In this document: positions 23,523-31,184 of the stretch, piece by piece
Numbering within the stretch: the stretch's first letter is position 1
How the letters are laid out: each line of letters begins with the position of its first letter
The notes under the pieces: model-generated
What the model was told of the DNA's origin: nothing
What the model saw: the letters and a program-made list of their open reading frames with translations, nothing else
Databases searched by the model: none
Translations under genes and position numbers: made by a program
NCBI GenBank assembly: GCA_947564265.1
Contig: CANOBK010000001.1
Coordinates: 1 to 64,000 of the forward strand
Length of the DNA: 64,000 nucleotides
Origin: an uncultured Caryophanales bacterium
GTDB taxonomy: Bacteria; Bacillota_I; Bacilli_A; RF39; UBA660
Reading direction: 5' to 3'

Positions 23523-25676
23523 ATGCCACAAAAGAAAACAAAAAGTAAAAAGAAAAAAAAGAAAATTAATATGAATGTTCGTATTGCAAACATTTTTCTA
23601 ATTTTTTCCTTTGTTTTATTTGCTGTTTTTTTATATCGTGCAGGTTTTTTAGCATTATCTGATGAAATTGATGGAAGAGATTTAAAACAATTTGCGGCCT
23701 CTAGAACTACCGCTCATGATACGATTTTGGCGAAACGTGGAACGATTTATGATGTAAATGGTGAAGCAATTGCACAAAATGTTTATTCTTATACATTAAT
23801 CGCTTATTTGGCAGAATCTAGAGGAGAAAGAAACTATGTATCTGATAAAGAAATGACAGCGGAACAATTATCTACTGTATTAAATCTTAGCCGAGAACAG
23901 ATTCTTTCTTATTTAAACCGAAAAAGTCAGACTGGTGAGACTCCTTACCAAGTAGAGTTTGGTTCTAAGGGAAAGGGATTAACAGAATTAACGAAAGATA
24001 AAATTGTCGCTTTAAATTTACCAGGAATTGATTTTATTGAAACGCAAAAAAGATATTATCCAAAGGGAAACTTTTTGTCTTATACTTTGGGATACGCTAA
24101 ACTAGATGAATCTGGTAAAATCATCGGAGAACTTGGAATCGAATCTCTTTATAATGAAGAATTGACAGGTACTGATGGTTACCGAGAATATCAAAAGGAT
24201 TTAAGAGGATATAAAATCGTTAATACACAAGAACAAGTACAAGAAGCAGTCGATGGCAATAATATCTATCTAACAATTGATTCTAATGTTCAGTTTTTTA
24301 TCGAACAAGCATTAGAAAATGCGAAAAATGCTTATAACTTTGAAGAGTTAAACATTGTGGTAGCAGAAGCAAAAACGGGGAAAATTTTAGGGATTAGTTC
24401 TAGTACTTCTTTTGACCCTAATATTAGAAATCTTACTTCTTATATGGATCCAAACATATCGATTGCCATAGAACCTGGAAGTACCATGAAAATATTTTCT
24501 TATATGGCAGCGATGGAAGCAGGAAAATATAATGGAGAGGAAACTTTTAAGTCTGGTACTTATGTAACGAAGGACGGAACTGAAATTGGTGACTGGAAAA
24601 GAGAAGGTTGGGGGTATATTACCTACGATCATGGATTTGCTTTATCTAGTAATATTGGTGTTGTGAATTTGATTGATAGATATATGAGTCGGGAAATTTT
24701 AAAAGACTATTATAAAAAGCTTGGTTTTGGTTCTAAAACGGGGATTGAGCTTAGTAAGGAAGTGTCTGGAAAACTTGACTTTAGATATGAGACAGAAGTT
24801 TTAAATGCTGGTTTTGGTCAGGGTATTATGACAACTTCTATTCAAAATATTAAGGCATTAACCTCTATTGCAAACGATGGTATTTTGCTACAGCCTTATA
24901 TTGTTGATAAGATTGTAGATAGCACAGGAAAAATAGTAAAGCAAAACACAAGGACAGAACTAGGGAGAGTGGCTAGTAAACAAACAACGGATAAAATGAA
25001 GGAATTAATGGAGCAGGTTGTATTAAATGGTACAGGAAGTTCCTATCGTATGGATGGATATAATATTATTGCTAAAACAGGAACTGCTCAGATTGCGAGC
25101 GAAAATGGTACGGGGTATTTAACTGGTGCTAGCGATGTTATTCGTGGATTTGCAGGAATGTTTCCAAAAGAGGATCCTAAAATTATTATTTATGCGAATG
25201 TCAAACGACCAAGTCCTAATAATCCTAATGCTTTAGTAATGGTAATTAAGGAAGTTGTAGAAAATGTAAGTAAATACTATAATATTTATAGTGGATCAGA
25301 GGATATTTCTAAAGATGTGAGATATAAAATTGATCAGTATACCAATCAAAGCGTAGAAAAGGTAAAAGCAGCATTAGAAGTCAATGGATTAGATGTAGTT
25401 GTCATTGGAGATGGAGATAAGATTATTTCTCAATCACCAAATGAAAAGGTTACTTTAACAAAAGGAAATAAGATTTTTTTGGTAACAAATGGAATGAATT
25501 TTACTTTTCCAGACTTTACTGGATGGAGTAAGAAGGATACGAAAACTTATTTAGATCTTGTAGGAGCCTCCTATACAACAGAGGGAACAGGGTATTTGAC
25601 AAGTCAAAGTGTTCCTGCTTTTACTCCAATTACGGGAGAGTCTTCTATTCATTTAGTATTTGAACCAAAGTATTGA
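23523..25676 (+). CDS. pbpB: Class B penicillin-binding protein with PASTA domains (PBP2B/SpoVD-like)
   Basis: A 717-residue transpeptidase that crosslinks septal peptidoglycan. A very basic N-terminus (KSKKKKKKI) is followed by one membrane anchor (about 20-45) and a PBP dimerisation domain. The transpeptidase motifs are STMK (320-323), SSN (375-377) and KTG (518-520). Two PASTA-like repeats make up the last ~115 residues (VEKVKAALEVNGLDV; FPDFTGWSKKDTKTYLDL). The length matches PBP2B better than the shorter SpoVD, but the two cannot be told apart here; only one gene is present where B. subtilis has both. The mra cluster stops here: mraY, murD and ftsW are absent. Confidence 0.92.
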   Translation: MPQKKTKSKKKKKKINMNVRIANIFLIFSFVLFAVFLYRAGFLALSDEIDGRDLKQFAASRTTAHDTILAKRGTIYDVNGEAIAQNVYSYTLIAYLAESRGERNYVSDKEMTAEQLSTVLNLSREQILSYLNRKSQTGETPYQVEFGSKGKGLTELTKDKIVALNLPGIDFIETQKRYYPKGNFLSYTLGYAKLDESGKIIGELGIESLYNEELTGTDGYREYQKDLRGYKIVNTQEQVQEAVDGNNIYLTIDSNVQFFIEQALENAKNAYNFEELNIVVAEAKTGKILGISSSTSFDPNIRNLTSYMDPNISIAIEPGSTMKIFSYMAAMEAGKYNGEETFKSGTYVTKDGTEIGDWKREGWGYITYDHGFALSSNIGVVNLIDRYMSREILKDYYKKLGFGSKTGIELSKEVSGKLDFRYETEVLNAGFGQGIMTTSIQNIKALTSIANDGILLQPYIVDKIVDSTGKIVKQNTRTELGRVASKQTTDKMKELMEQVVLNGTGSSYRMDGYNIIAKTGTAQIASENGTGYLTGASDVIRGFAGMFPKEDPKIIIYANVKRPSPNNPNALVMVIKEVVENVSKYYNIYSGSEDISKDVRYKIDQYTNQSVEKVKAALEVNGLDVVVIGDGDKIISQSPNEKVTLTKGNKIFLVTNGMNFTFPDFTGWSKKDTKTYLDLVGASYTTEGTGYLTSQSVPAFTPITGESSIHLVFEPKY

Positions 25677-25691
25677 AATTAGGTGAATGTA

Positions 25692-26546
25692 GTGTTATAT
25701 CAAATTTGTTTTCTGTTTTTTATCTTTTTCAGCTATTCGATGATGGGTTGGCTAGTAGAATGCATTTTCTGTACGATTGATGATAAAAAGTTAGTCTATG
25801 ATCGAGGATTTTTACTAGGACCTTACTGCCCAATTTATGGTTGGGGTGCTCTTTATATGTATTTCTTTTTAGGAAAATATCAAAATGATCCTCTAGTACT
25901 ATTTATTATGGCGATGGTTGGAACCTCAATTTTAGAATATATTACAAGCTTTTTCATGGAAAAACTTTTCCGTGCCCGTTGGTGGGATTATTCGAATCGT
26001 AAGTTTAATATCGAGGGAAGAGTTTGTTTACTGAATTCTATTCTCTTTGGGATCTTAGGACTTGCATTTACGTATCTCATTCATCCAGCTTATTTAGGTT
26101 TTATCCATAAAATTCCTGAGAGTGTTCTGATTATTTTATCAATTCTCTTGTTTGTTGTATATTTGGTTGATAATATTTTATCTTTTACGATTATAGAAAA
26201 ATTAAAACTTCGTGTTGATACTATGAAAAAGGATTCTACCAGTGAGATTGATCAACAGGTACGAGAATTCTTATCTCATTACAAATTCTATATTAAAAGG
26301 CTATTAAAAGCTTTCCCACAAGCACAAATTTTATCTACAAGAGGAAATCCTATTACCTCTATGATTCAATCTAGTCTCGAAAGAATTGAGCATGAGAGTA
26401 AGAAATATCGAGAAAAATTAGAAAAGGCAGCTGAAAAGAGAAAACGAAAAATAGAAAAAATGAAAAGAAAAATAGCAAATGTGAAAAGTCAGCGAAAAAA
26501 AGAAAAGTTAAGAAATCGCTTAAATCGTATTAAATCTAAAAATTAA
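25692..26546 (+). CDS. Putative ABC transporter permease-like membrane protein (CmpB family)
   Basis: A 284-residue membrane protein. About five hydrophobic segments (residues 1-180) carry SMMGWLVECIFCTI, RGFLLGPYCPIYGWGAL, ILEYITSFFMEKLF and WWDYS, the signature of the family annotated as putative ABC transporter type IV (CmpB-like); biochemical function is not established. The C-terminal ~100 residues are a very basic coiled-coil tail (ending in repeated KRKIEKMKRKI-type segments). The GTG at 25692 is preferred since AGGTGA lies five bases upstream. It follows pbpB by 15 bases, so co-transcription is likely. Confidence 0.8.
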   Translation: MLYQICFLFFIFFSYSMMGWLVECIFCTIDDKKLVYDRGFLLGPYCPIYGWGALYMYFFLGKYQNDPLVLFIMAMVGTSILEYITSFFMEKLFRARWWDYSNRKFNIEGRVCLLNSILFGILGLAFTYLIHPAYLGFIHKIPESVLIILSILLFVVYLVDNILSFTIIEKLKLRVDTMKKDSTSEIDQQVREFLSHYKFYIKRLLKAFPQAQILSTRGNPITSMIQSSLERIEHESKKYREKLEKAAEKRKRKIEKMKRKIANVKSQRKKEKLRNRLNRIKSKN

Positions 26547-26568
26547 GTCTAAGAAATTAGACTTTTTT
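26545..26568 (+). terminator. Terminator after the CmpB-like gene
   Basis: AAGTCTAA (26545-26552) pairs with TTAGACTT (26557-26564) over a GAAA loop, followed by T residues. Confidence 0.75.
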
Positions 26569-26598
26569 GTATGAAATTAAAAAAAGGTGGTCAAAATA
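26569..26598 (+). promoter_or_regulatory. Candidate forespore σF/σG promoter of the Coat_F pair
   Basis: GTATG (26569-26573), then 15 bases to GGTCAAAAT or 18 bases to CAAAATA (26592-26598). This matches the σF layout (GNATR-N15-GGNNANNNT) and the σG layout (GHATR-N18-CATNHTA) with one mismatch. No σA promoter is visible. Coat_F-type genes are forespore-expressed in several B. subtilis cases. Confidence 0.5.
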
Positions 26599-26617
26599 GA
26601 AGTGAGGAGGAATGAAA

Positions 26618-27010
26618 ATGGAAACAGTACCTAAAATGATTTCAACAAAAGATTTATCTTATTTATCAGATATGTTTCAATGGAATTTTACAGCATTTAA
26701 GCAGTTAAAGCATTTTATTAACGAAGTAGAAAATGAGGAGATTAAAGAACTCTTCGAAGGACTCTCTGAAATGCATTATCAACATATGGAATGGATTTTG
26801 TCTATCTTAAGAAATGAAGACATCGAAGATGAATATGAGGAAGATTCAGAGGATGAATCCGAAGAATACTCAGAGGAGGACGAAGAGTCTGAAGAGGATG
26901 AGGAATCTGAGGAAGATGAAGAATCTGAGGGAGAAGAGGAGTCAGAAGAGTATGAAGAGGAAGACGACTCGGATGAAGATGAGGAGGATGATACCGATGA
27001 ATCAGAATAA
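26618..27010 (+). CDS. Coat_F-like spore protein with acidic tail
   Basis: A 130-residue protein. Residues 1-70 form a predicted helical hairpin (STKDLSYLSDMFQWNFTAFK; later ELFEGLSEMHYQHMEWIL) resembling the N-terminal half of Coat_F family spore coat proteins. Residues ~71-130 are almost only Glu, Asp and Ser, with repeats of EESEEDE type, probably disordered. The ATG at 26618 is preferred over one six bases upstream because AGGAGG is seven bases before it. It overlaps the next coat-like gene; together they cover the two halves that CotF carries in one chain. Spore role is inferred from family and promoter. Confidence 0.7.
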   Translation: METVPKMISTKDLSYLSDMFQWNFTAFKQLKHFINEVENEEIKELFEGLSEMHYQHMEWILSILRNEDIEDEYEEDSEDESEEYSEEDEESEEDEESEEDEESEGEEESEEYEEEDDSDEDEEDDTDESE

Positions 27011-27320
27011 AGTAGAAAATCCAAAAACACCTTGTAAAGAAGGACTAGCTATGAATGATAAGGATTATTTAAATAGTATTTTAGAGCTCGAAAAGAATAT
27101 GTCCAATAACACAGCGATTGCTCTTGATGAAGCTAGTAATGGGGATCTTTATGAAGAAATCTTTACGATGTTAGAAGATTTAAAAGATGCTGCTAGAGAG
27201 TGTTACGATTTAGCCTTTCGTTTAGGATGGTATTCCATTGAAGCAGCGGAAGAGACAAAAATAGAGGAAAAAATCACTTGCTTAGAGCAAGAATTACAAA
27301 CTTTAGAAAGTGGAGAATAA
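26997..27320 (+). CDS. Coat_F-like spore protein (second half-type)
   Basis: A 107-residue helical protein matching the C-terminal Coat_F unit: LNDKDYL-type start (MNDKDYLNSILELEKNM), then TAIALDEASNGDLYEEI and CYDLAFRLGWYSIEAA. A start at 26997 adds the leader QNKVENPKTPCKEG, typical of this family, and has AGGAGG nine bases upstream, embedded in the acidic codons of the preceding gene. An internal ATG at 27051 with a weaker AAGGA is the alternative. It overlaps the upstream gene by 14 bases and ends in a terminator, so the two form a coupled unit. Function in the spore coat is inferred. Confidence 0.75.
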   Translation: MNQNKVENPKTPCKEGLAMNDKDYLNSILELEKNMSNNTAIALDEASNGDLYEEIFTMLEDLKDAARECYDLAFRLGWYSIEAAEETKIEEKITCLEQELQTLESGE

Positions 27321-27335
27321 TCCACTTTTTTTATT
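27307..27335 (+). terminator. Terminator of the Coat_F pair
   Basis: AAAGTGGA (27307-27314) pairs with TCCACTTT (27321-27328) and runs into a T-run; it overlaps the stop codon. Confidence 0.75.
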
Positions 27336-27339
27336 TTTT

Positions 27340-27369
27340 TTGGACGTCGATACAATTTTTGGAAATAAT
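27340..27369 (+). promoter_or_regulatory. Possible σA promoter of the bacteriocin operon
   Basis: TTGGAC (27340-27345), 18 bases, AATAAT (27364-27369), ending 19 bases before the GTG start of the transporter gene. Confidence 0.4.
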
Positions 27370-27388
27370 TTAATCAGGAAGTGATGAA

Positions 27389-29479
27389 GTGAAATTACCT
27401 TTTGTGAAACAGAATGATTCCAAAGATTGTGGAGTTAGTTGTCTATTGATGATTATTCGCTATTATAAAGGGAATATTCCAAGAGAAAAATTAAGAGAAC
27501 TAACTAAGACATCGAGGGATGGAACTACTGCTTATCATTTAATTGATGCAGCGAAACAATTACATTTTTCTGCGGTTGGAGTAAAAGGAGAAGTATCAAA
27601 ATTAAGAAAAAAAGATTTACCTTGTATTGCACATGTTGTCATGGAGGGGAAGTATCAACATTATGTAGTTATATACAAGATCAATCAGAAAAAACTCTTA
27701 ATTGCGGATCCCGCAAGTTCACTGAAAGTAATGTCAAAAGAAGAATTTAACAAAATATCTACCAATATTTTTTTACTTTTTTCACCCCGAAAGAAAATAC
27801 CGAATATAGAAGCAAGTCATGAACTAAAAAACTTTTTGTTATCTGTATTGATAGCACAAAGAAAATTAATTGGGTTATTTTTGTTATTCTCTTTTGGTTA
27901 TTTTACTTTAAGTTTACTAGGCTCTTTTCAACTTAAATATTTGTTAGAATATGTAATTAATTTTAGTTCTAAATATAATCTAATCTTTTATATTAGTCTA
28001 TTTGTAGGAATTAGTATGATTAAGAACTGTTTTCAAATGATTCAGTTTTCTCTTATTCAAGAGATGAATCACAAAGTTGGAGGAAGTCTATACACAAAGG
28101 TATATGAACACATAACATCACTTCCTTATCTGTATTATAGAAATCATTCTACTGGGGAAATTATGACCAGAATTCAAGATTTAGAAAAGCTGGAACAAAT
28201 CTTCCCAACTGCGTTAGTTCTTTTATTTACAGAAATACCATTTTTCGTAATTATTCTTTGTACTTTGGGATTGTCAAACAGCAAATTCATTCTTTTATTT
28301 CTTTTGTTTTTAATACTGAGTGGTATTTATTTTATGGTTTTACAGTCAATGGGCTTAAAAAAAATGGATACTTTGAAGAGAAAAACAGAGGAAATCAATT
28401 CTTATTTAACAGAGAGTTTTTTGGGAATTGAAACGATTCAAGCATTAAATTATCAATTTAAATTTCAAAATCGATTCTTAGGAAAATATCATTCCTATAA
28501 AAAGTGTCAGAAATCTTTTTTGAAAAATTGGAACATGCAACATACAATTGAAAATTTAATGGAAGAGTTATTCTTGATTGTGATATTGGTTATCTGTAGC
28601 ATAGAAGTACTGGAGGGTTCTATGAGTGTAGGAGATTTGCTTTTCTATCATTCACTTTGTACTTATCTTTTAGAACCTGTAAGACATTTTTTGACGTTTC
28701 AGTTGGAATATAAGGAAGCACGGGATGCTTGGAATCGAATTGGAGAATTGCTCACGATTCCAAGAGAAAAATTACTACCAATTATGAAGCGAAAAAAAAT
28801 GGAAATTAATCAGTTACAATTAGAACGAATCTCTTACAGTTATAATGGGAGAACAAAAATATTAGATTCTCTTTCTCTTCAAATAGAAGCGGGAGATAAG
28901 ATATTAGTATACGGTGAAAGTGGTGGAGGAAAAAGTACACTTGCAAGATTACTTACTAGAATGATAGAACCAGAGACTGGACAGATTTTATTAAATGGAA
29001 ACGATATTAAAAATTACCCACTTTCCTTAATTCGAGAAAAAGTTTTATATGTGCCTCAAAAGGGATACTTGTTTACGACAACAGTATTAGAAAATATTAG
29101 TTATGAAGAAGACATAGACACTTTGGAAAAAACACAGGACGTTGGGAAACTCTGCATGGTGGATGAATTAGTAAAGGATAAGTTGGAGGGTTATCATTGG
29201 ATGATTGAAGAGAATGGGTATAATCTAAGCGGTGGAGAAAGGCAAAGGATTATCCTAGCTCGTTCCTTATTCAAGAGAGCCTTAGTCTATATTTTTGATG
29301 AAAGTTTCAGTGAACTTGATCCAGTGACTGAGCGGAGGATTTTAGAGAATCTATTTACTAGATATCCAGAAAAAACGATGGTAATTATTTCTCATAGGGA
29401 AAGAAATCAAGATTTATTTACGAGAAAAGTGTGTTTAACGGAGGGGCAAATCCATGAAGAAAATCGATTGGTATCATGA
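27389..29479 (+). CDS. Peptidase-containing ABC transporter (C39 bacteriocin processing/export)
   Basis: A 696-residue PCAT that cleaves double-glycine leaders and exports the core peptide. The N-terminal C39 protease has catalytic Cys14 in DCGVSCL, His91 in HYVVIY and Asp107 in ADPA. A six-span ABC membrane domain follows (about 150-430). The ATPase has Walker A GESGGGKST, signature LSGGERQR and Walker B VYIFDES. Start is a GTG with AGGAAGTGAT upstream, giving the family N-terminus. It is the first gene of a five-gene unit with an accessory protein, two double-glycine peptides and a small membrane protein. All catalytic residues are intact. Confidence 0.93.
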   Translation: MKLPFVKQNDSKDCGVSCLLMIIRYYKGNIPREKLRELTKTSRDGTTAYHLIDAAKQLHFSAVGVKGEVSKLRKKDLPCIAHVVMEGKYQHYVVIYKINQKKLLIADPASSLKVMSKEEFNKISTNIFLLFSPRKKIPNIEASHELKNFLLSVLIAQRKLIGLFLLFSFGYFTLSLLGSFQLKYLLEYVINFSSKYNLIFYISLFVGISMIKNCFQMIQFSLIQEMNHKVGGSLYTKVYEHITSLPYLYYRNHSTGEIMTRIQDLEKLEQIFPTALVLLFTEIPFFVIILCTLGLSNSKFILLFLLFLILSGIYFMVLQSMGLKKMDTLKRKTEEINSYLTESFLGIETIQALNYQFKFQNRFLGKYHSYKKCQKSFLKNWNMQHTIENLMEELFLIVILVICSIEVLEGSMSVGDLLFYHSLCTYLLEPVRHFLTFQLEYKEARDAWNRIGELLTIPREKLLPIMKRKKMEINQLQLERISYSYNGRTKILDSLSLQIEAGDKILVYGESGGGKSTLARLLTRMIEPETGQILLNGNDIKNYPLSLIREKVLYVPQKGYLFTTTVLENISYEEDIDTLEKTQDVGKLCMVDELVKDKLEGYHWMIEENGYNLSGGERQRIILARSLFKRALVYIFDESFSELDPVTERRILENLFTRYPEKTMVIISHRERNQDLFTRKVCLTEGQIHEENRLVS

Positions 29480-29870
29480 GACAGTGGTAGAAGATATTTC
29501 ATTCAAAAAATATTTGAGTATTTTTTTAGTACTTTGTTTTCTTCTTCTATCAATTCTTACTATTAGAGTTGATAATAATTTACCAGTTCGCTTGATTAAA
29601 AAAGAGGATGGGTATGAAATATACCTTTTGGAAGAACAACTAAATCGGATTGAGTCGAACGGAGTTTTATTTACTCGTAAAAATCAATATCATTATACAC
29701 TGAATCCCATAGTAGATCACCAGATGACTTTTGGGGAAAGCTCTTATTATTTAGTCAGATTTCAGTTTCAAGAAGAATGTAAGGAGTCTATATTATCTGG
29801 TAGAATTCAGATTTCTAGAAATACGATATTAGAACGAATGATTTCGTTATGGAAGGAGGAAGCAAAATAG
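29454..29870 (+). CDS. Bacteriocin export accessory membrane protein (minimal HlyD-like)
   Basis: A 138-residue protein with a charged N-terminus, one membrane helix (about 22-42) and an ~95-residue extracytoplasmic domain rich in β-forming residues. It overlaps the transporter gene by 26 bases and has RBS GGAGGGG, so it is translated with it. Position and topology suggest the accessory (membrane-fusion) partner of the PCAT, but it is far shorter than usual LcnD/HlyD-type proteins and lacks an evident coiled coil, so the role is inferred. I do not recognise a named family. Confidence 0.6.
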   Translation: MKKIDWYHETVVEDISFKKYLSIFLVLCFLLLSILTIRVDNNLPVRLIKKEDGYEIYLLEEQLNRIESNGVLFTRKNQYHYTLNPIVDHQMTFGESSYYLVRFQFQEECKESILSGRIQISRNTILERMISLWKEEAK

Positions 29871-30007
29871 AAAAATTATCACAAGAACACCTAAAAGAGG
29901 TTCATGGTGGAGGACTTTCCTTTTGGGTAGTTGGAGGTCTAGTTGCCTTAGGAGCTTTTCTAGTAGGAGTTTTTGAAGGTATCGCAAGACCAGAAAAATG
30001 CGGATAG
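29849..30007 (+). CDS. Double-glycine bacteriocin precursor 1
   Basis: A short ORF for a classic class II precursor. The leader ends in LSQEHLKEVHGG, an exact LSxxxLxxVxGG type site for a C39 protease. The 31-residue core starts GLSFWVVGGLVALGAF, is hydrophobic and Gly-rich, and ends in a polar tail with one Cys (PEKCG). Only one ATG (29849) is in frame, and it has no ribosome binding site; AAGGAGG (29853-29859) is instead ideally placed for an ATA at 29867, which would give a 15-residue leader, the same length as in precursor 2. It overlaps the accessory gene by 22 bases from the ATG, by 4 from the ATA. Confidence 0.75.
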   Translation: MEGGSKIEKLSQEHLKEVHGGGLSFWVVGGLVALGAFLVGVFEGIARPEKCG

Positions 30008-30015
30008 GAGGAAGT

Positions 30016-30183
30016 ATGCAGGAAGTAAAGAACCAAGAATTAGTTCAAATTATTGGTGGAGTTAGCGTTTCAGGAACTCTTATTAATTCGTTTTCAACGA
30101 TTTTAAAGACGATTAGTTCTTTAGGGAGAAGTTTTGGCTCATCTCTTCGAAGAATAGCATCGAATACATTATGCCCACTATAA
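30016..30183 (+). CDS. Double-glycine bacteriocin precursor 2
   Basis: A 55-residue precursor with a 15-residue leader MQEVKNQELVQIIGG that fits the C39 double-glycine consensus. The 40-residue core starts VSVSGTLINSFSTILK, is Ser/Thr-rich, cationic and amphipathic, and ends with a single Cys (NTLCPL). The ATG at 30016 has AGGAGG four bases upstream; an in-frame ATG at 29998 lies inside precursor 1 and is less likely. It starts eight bases after precursor 1 ends. Together the two peptides look like a two-component bacteriocin; each core has exactly one Cys near its C-terminus. Confidence 0.75.
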   Translation: MQEVKNQELVQIIGGVSVSGTLINSFSTILKTISSLGRSFGSSLRRIASNTLCPL

Positions 30184-30338
30184 TAAAAAAAAGACTCTTT
30201 TATGGGGTTTCTATTTTAGGGAAAATCATCATTCTATTGTTTAGCTGTTATCTTTTGAATTATTTACTCTTAAGTCTTTTTCAATTAGGAAGATACAGTG
30301 GTACTTTTCTTAGAATGCTGTTTTCTTTGGTAAACTAA
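30171..30338 (+). CDS. Candidate bacteriocin immunity protein, 55 aa
   Basis: A small very hydrophobic, basic protein: short basic N-terminus (MPTIIKKRLF), a long membrane segment (about 12-38, with LGKIIILLFSCYLLNYLLL) and a short tail (GRYSGTFLRMLFSL). It overlaps the end of precursor 2 by 13 bases, has no ribosome binding site of its own and may rely on coupled translation. It is the last ORF before the terminator of the bacteriocin unit, the usual place for an immunity gene. Role inferred from context; no family recognised. Confidence 0.5.
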   Translation: MPTIIKKRLFYGVSILGKIIILLFSCYLLNYLLLSLFQLGRYSGTFLRMLFSLVN

Positions 30339-30345
30339 AATGATT

Positions 30346-30375
30346 AGAATCAATCTTTGAGATTGGTTCTTTTTC
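30346..30375 (+). terminator. Terminator of the bacteriocin operon
   Basis: AGAATCAATC (30346-30355) pairs with GATTGGTTCT (30361-30370; one G-U pair) over a five-base loop, followed by T residues. Confidence 0.75.
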
Positions 30376-30415
30376 TTATGTTTGATAGGAAATCGAATAA
30401 AAATCGAAAAAAATG

Positions 30416-30444
30416 TTGAAAAATAAGGAATAATGCGTTATAAT
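30416..30444 (+). promoter_or_regulatory. σA promoter of rpsU
   Basis: TTGAAA (30416-30421), 17 bases, perfect TATAAT (30439-30444), ending 33 bases before the rpsU ATG. Confidence 0.8.
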
Positions 30445-30477
30445 CAAACATAGAAAAACGTGGAAGGAGGGGAAAAT

Positions 30478-30678
30478 ATGACACAGGTGGCAGTAAAAAA
30501 TGGAAATCTAGAGTTTGCATTAAAAAAATTTAAACAAAAAGTTGCTAGAGATGGAGTCCCTTCTGAATGTAAAAAACGTGAAGGTTATGACAAACCCGGA
30601 GTAAAGAGAAGAAATGCAAAAAAAGAGGGTATCAAAAATACTCGAAGAAGAAATAAGGCAAGAAATAATAAAGACTAA
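30478..30678 (+). CDS. rpsU: 30S ribosomal protein S21
   Basis: A 66-residue ribosomal protein. The N-terminal helix region (VAVKNGNLEFALKKFKQKVA) and basic C-terminus (KRRNAKKEGIKNTRRRNKAR) are typical of S21. The ATG at 30478 with AAGGAGGGG upstream is chosen over an in-frame GTG 18 bases earlier. It is followed by yqeY, as in B. subtilis, but an intervening terminator probably sets the S21:YqeY ratio. Confidence 0.93.
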   Translation: MTQVAVKNGNLEFALKKFKQKVARDGVPSECKKREGYDKPGVKRRNAKKEGIKNTRRRNKARNNKD

Positions 30679-30695
30679 GTTGTTTAGTCTTTTTC
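30671..30695 (+). terminator. Terminator between rpsU and yqeY
   Basis: AAGACTAA (30671-30678) pairs with TTAGTCTT (30684-30691) and is followed by T residues; it overlaps the rpsU stop. yqeY has no evident promoter of its own, so this is likely a partial attenuator. Confidence 0.65.
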
Positions 30696-30713
30696 TAATA
30701 TAGGGAGGATATA

Positions 30714-31163
30714 ATGATAGAAAAATTAGAGAAAGATATGATTAATTCGCTAAAGAGTAAAGAAAAAGAACGATTGACAGTTATTCGTGAAGTGAAGGCT
30801 GCGATGAAACAGGCCCAAATTGACCAAAAGAAAGAAATTAATGAAGAACTATTAACAGAAGTTGTAAGTAAAGCGATTAAAACAAGAAAAGAATCCATTA
30901 AAGAATTTGAAAAGGGATCTCGTCAGGATTTGGTTGATAAAACAACTTTTGAAATCGAAGTGTTAAATGAATATTTACCAGAACAATTATCAGAAGAAGA
31001 GATAAGAAAGATTATTGAAGAAACTTTTGAAAAAGTGCAACCTACTTCTCAAAAAGATATGGGAAAAATTATGGGTACATTAACACCACTTCTAAAGGGG
31101 AAAGCCGATATGGGAGAAGTATCGAGTATTATTAAAGAAAAGCTAAGTAATCTATCATTTTAG
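30714..31163 (+). CDS. yqeY: GatB/YqeY domain protein
   Basis: A 149-residue protein homologous to the tail domain of the GatB subunit of tRNA amidotransferase. Typical segments are KEKERLTVIREVKAAMKQ, TRKESIKEFEKGSRQDLV, LNEYLPEQLSEEEI and KDMGKIMGTLTPLLKGKADM. Precise function is unproven; it may bind tRNA. RBS AGGGAGG precedes the ATG. It is downstream of rpsU and ends at a terminator. Confidence 0.93.
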   Translation: MIEKLEKDMINSLKSKEKERLTVIREVKAAMKQAQIDQKKEINEELLTEVVSKAIKTRKESIKEFEKGSRQDLVDKTTFEIEVLNEYLPEQLSEEEIRKIIEETFEKVQPTSQKDMGKIMGTLTPLLKGKADMGEVSSIIKEKLSNLSF

Positions 31164-31184
31164 AAAGATAGAATAGGAAGCAAG

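Noticed and set aside
26814..26996. Plus-strand upstream extension of the second Coat_F-like gene (Lys/Met/Arg-rich)
   Set aside because: It is the shifted frame of the acidic repeat; the AGGAGG-linked ATG at 26997 explains the start.
26779..27030. Long minus-strand reading frame rich in serine opposite the acidic coat-like gene
   Set aside because: It mirrors the GAx/GAG repeat codons of the real gene, has no ribosome binding site and no non-repetitive content.
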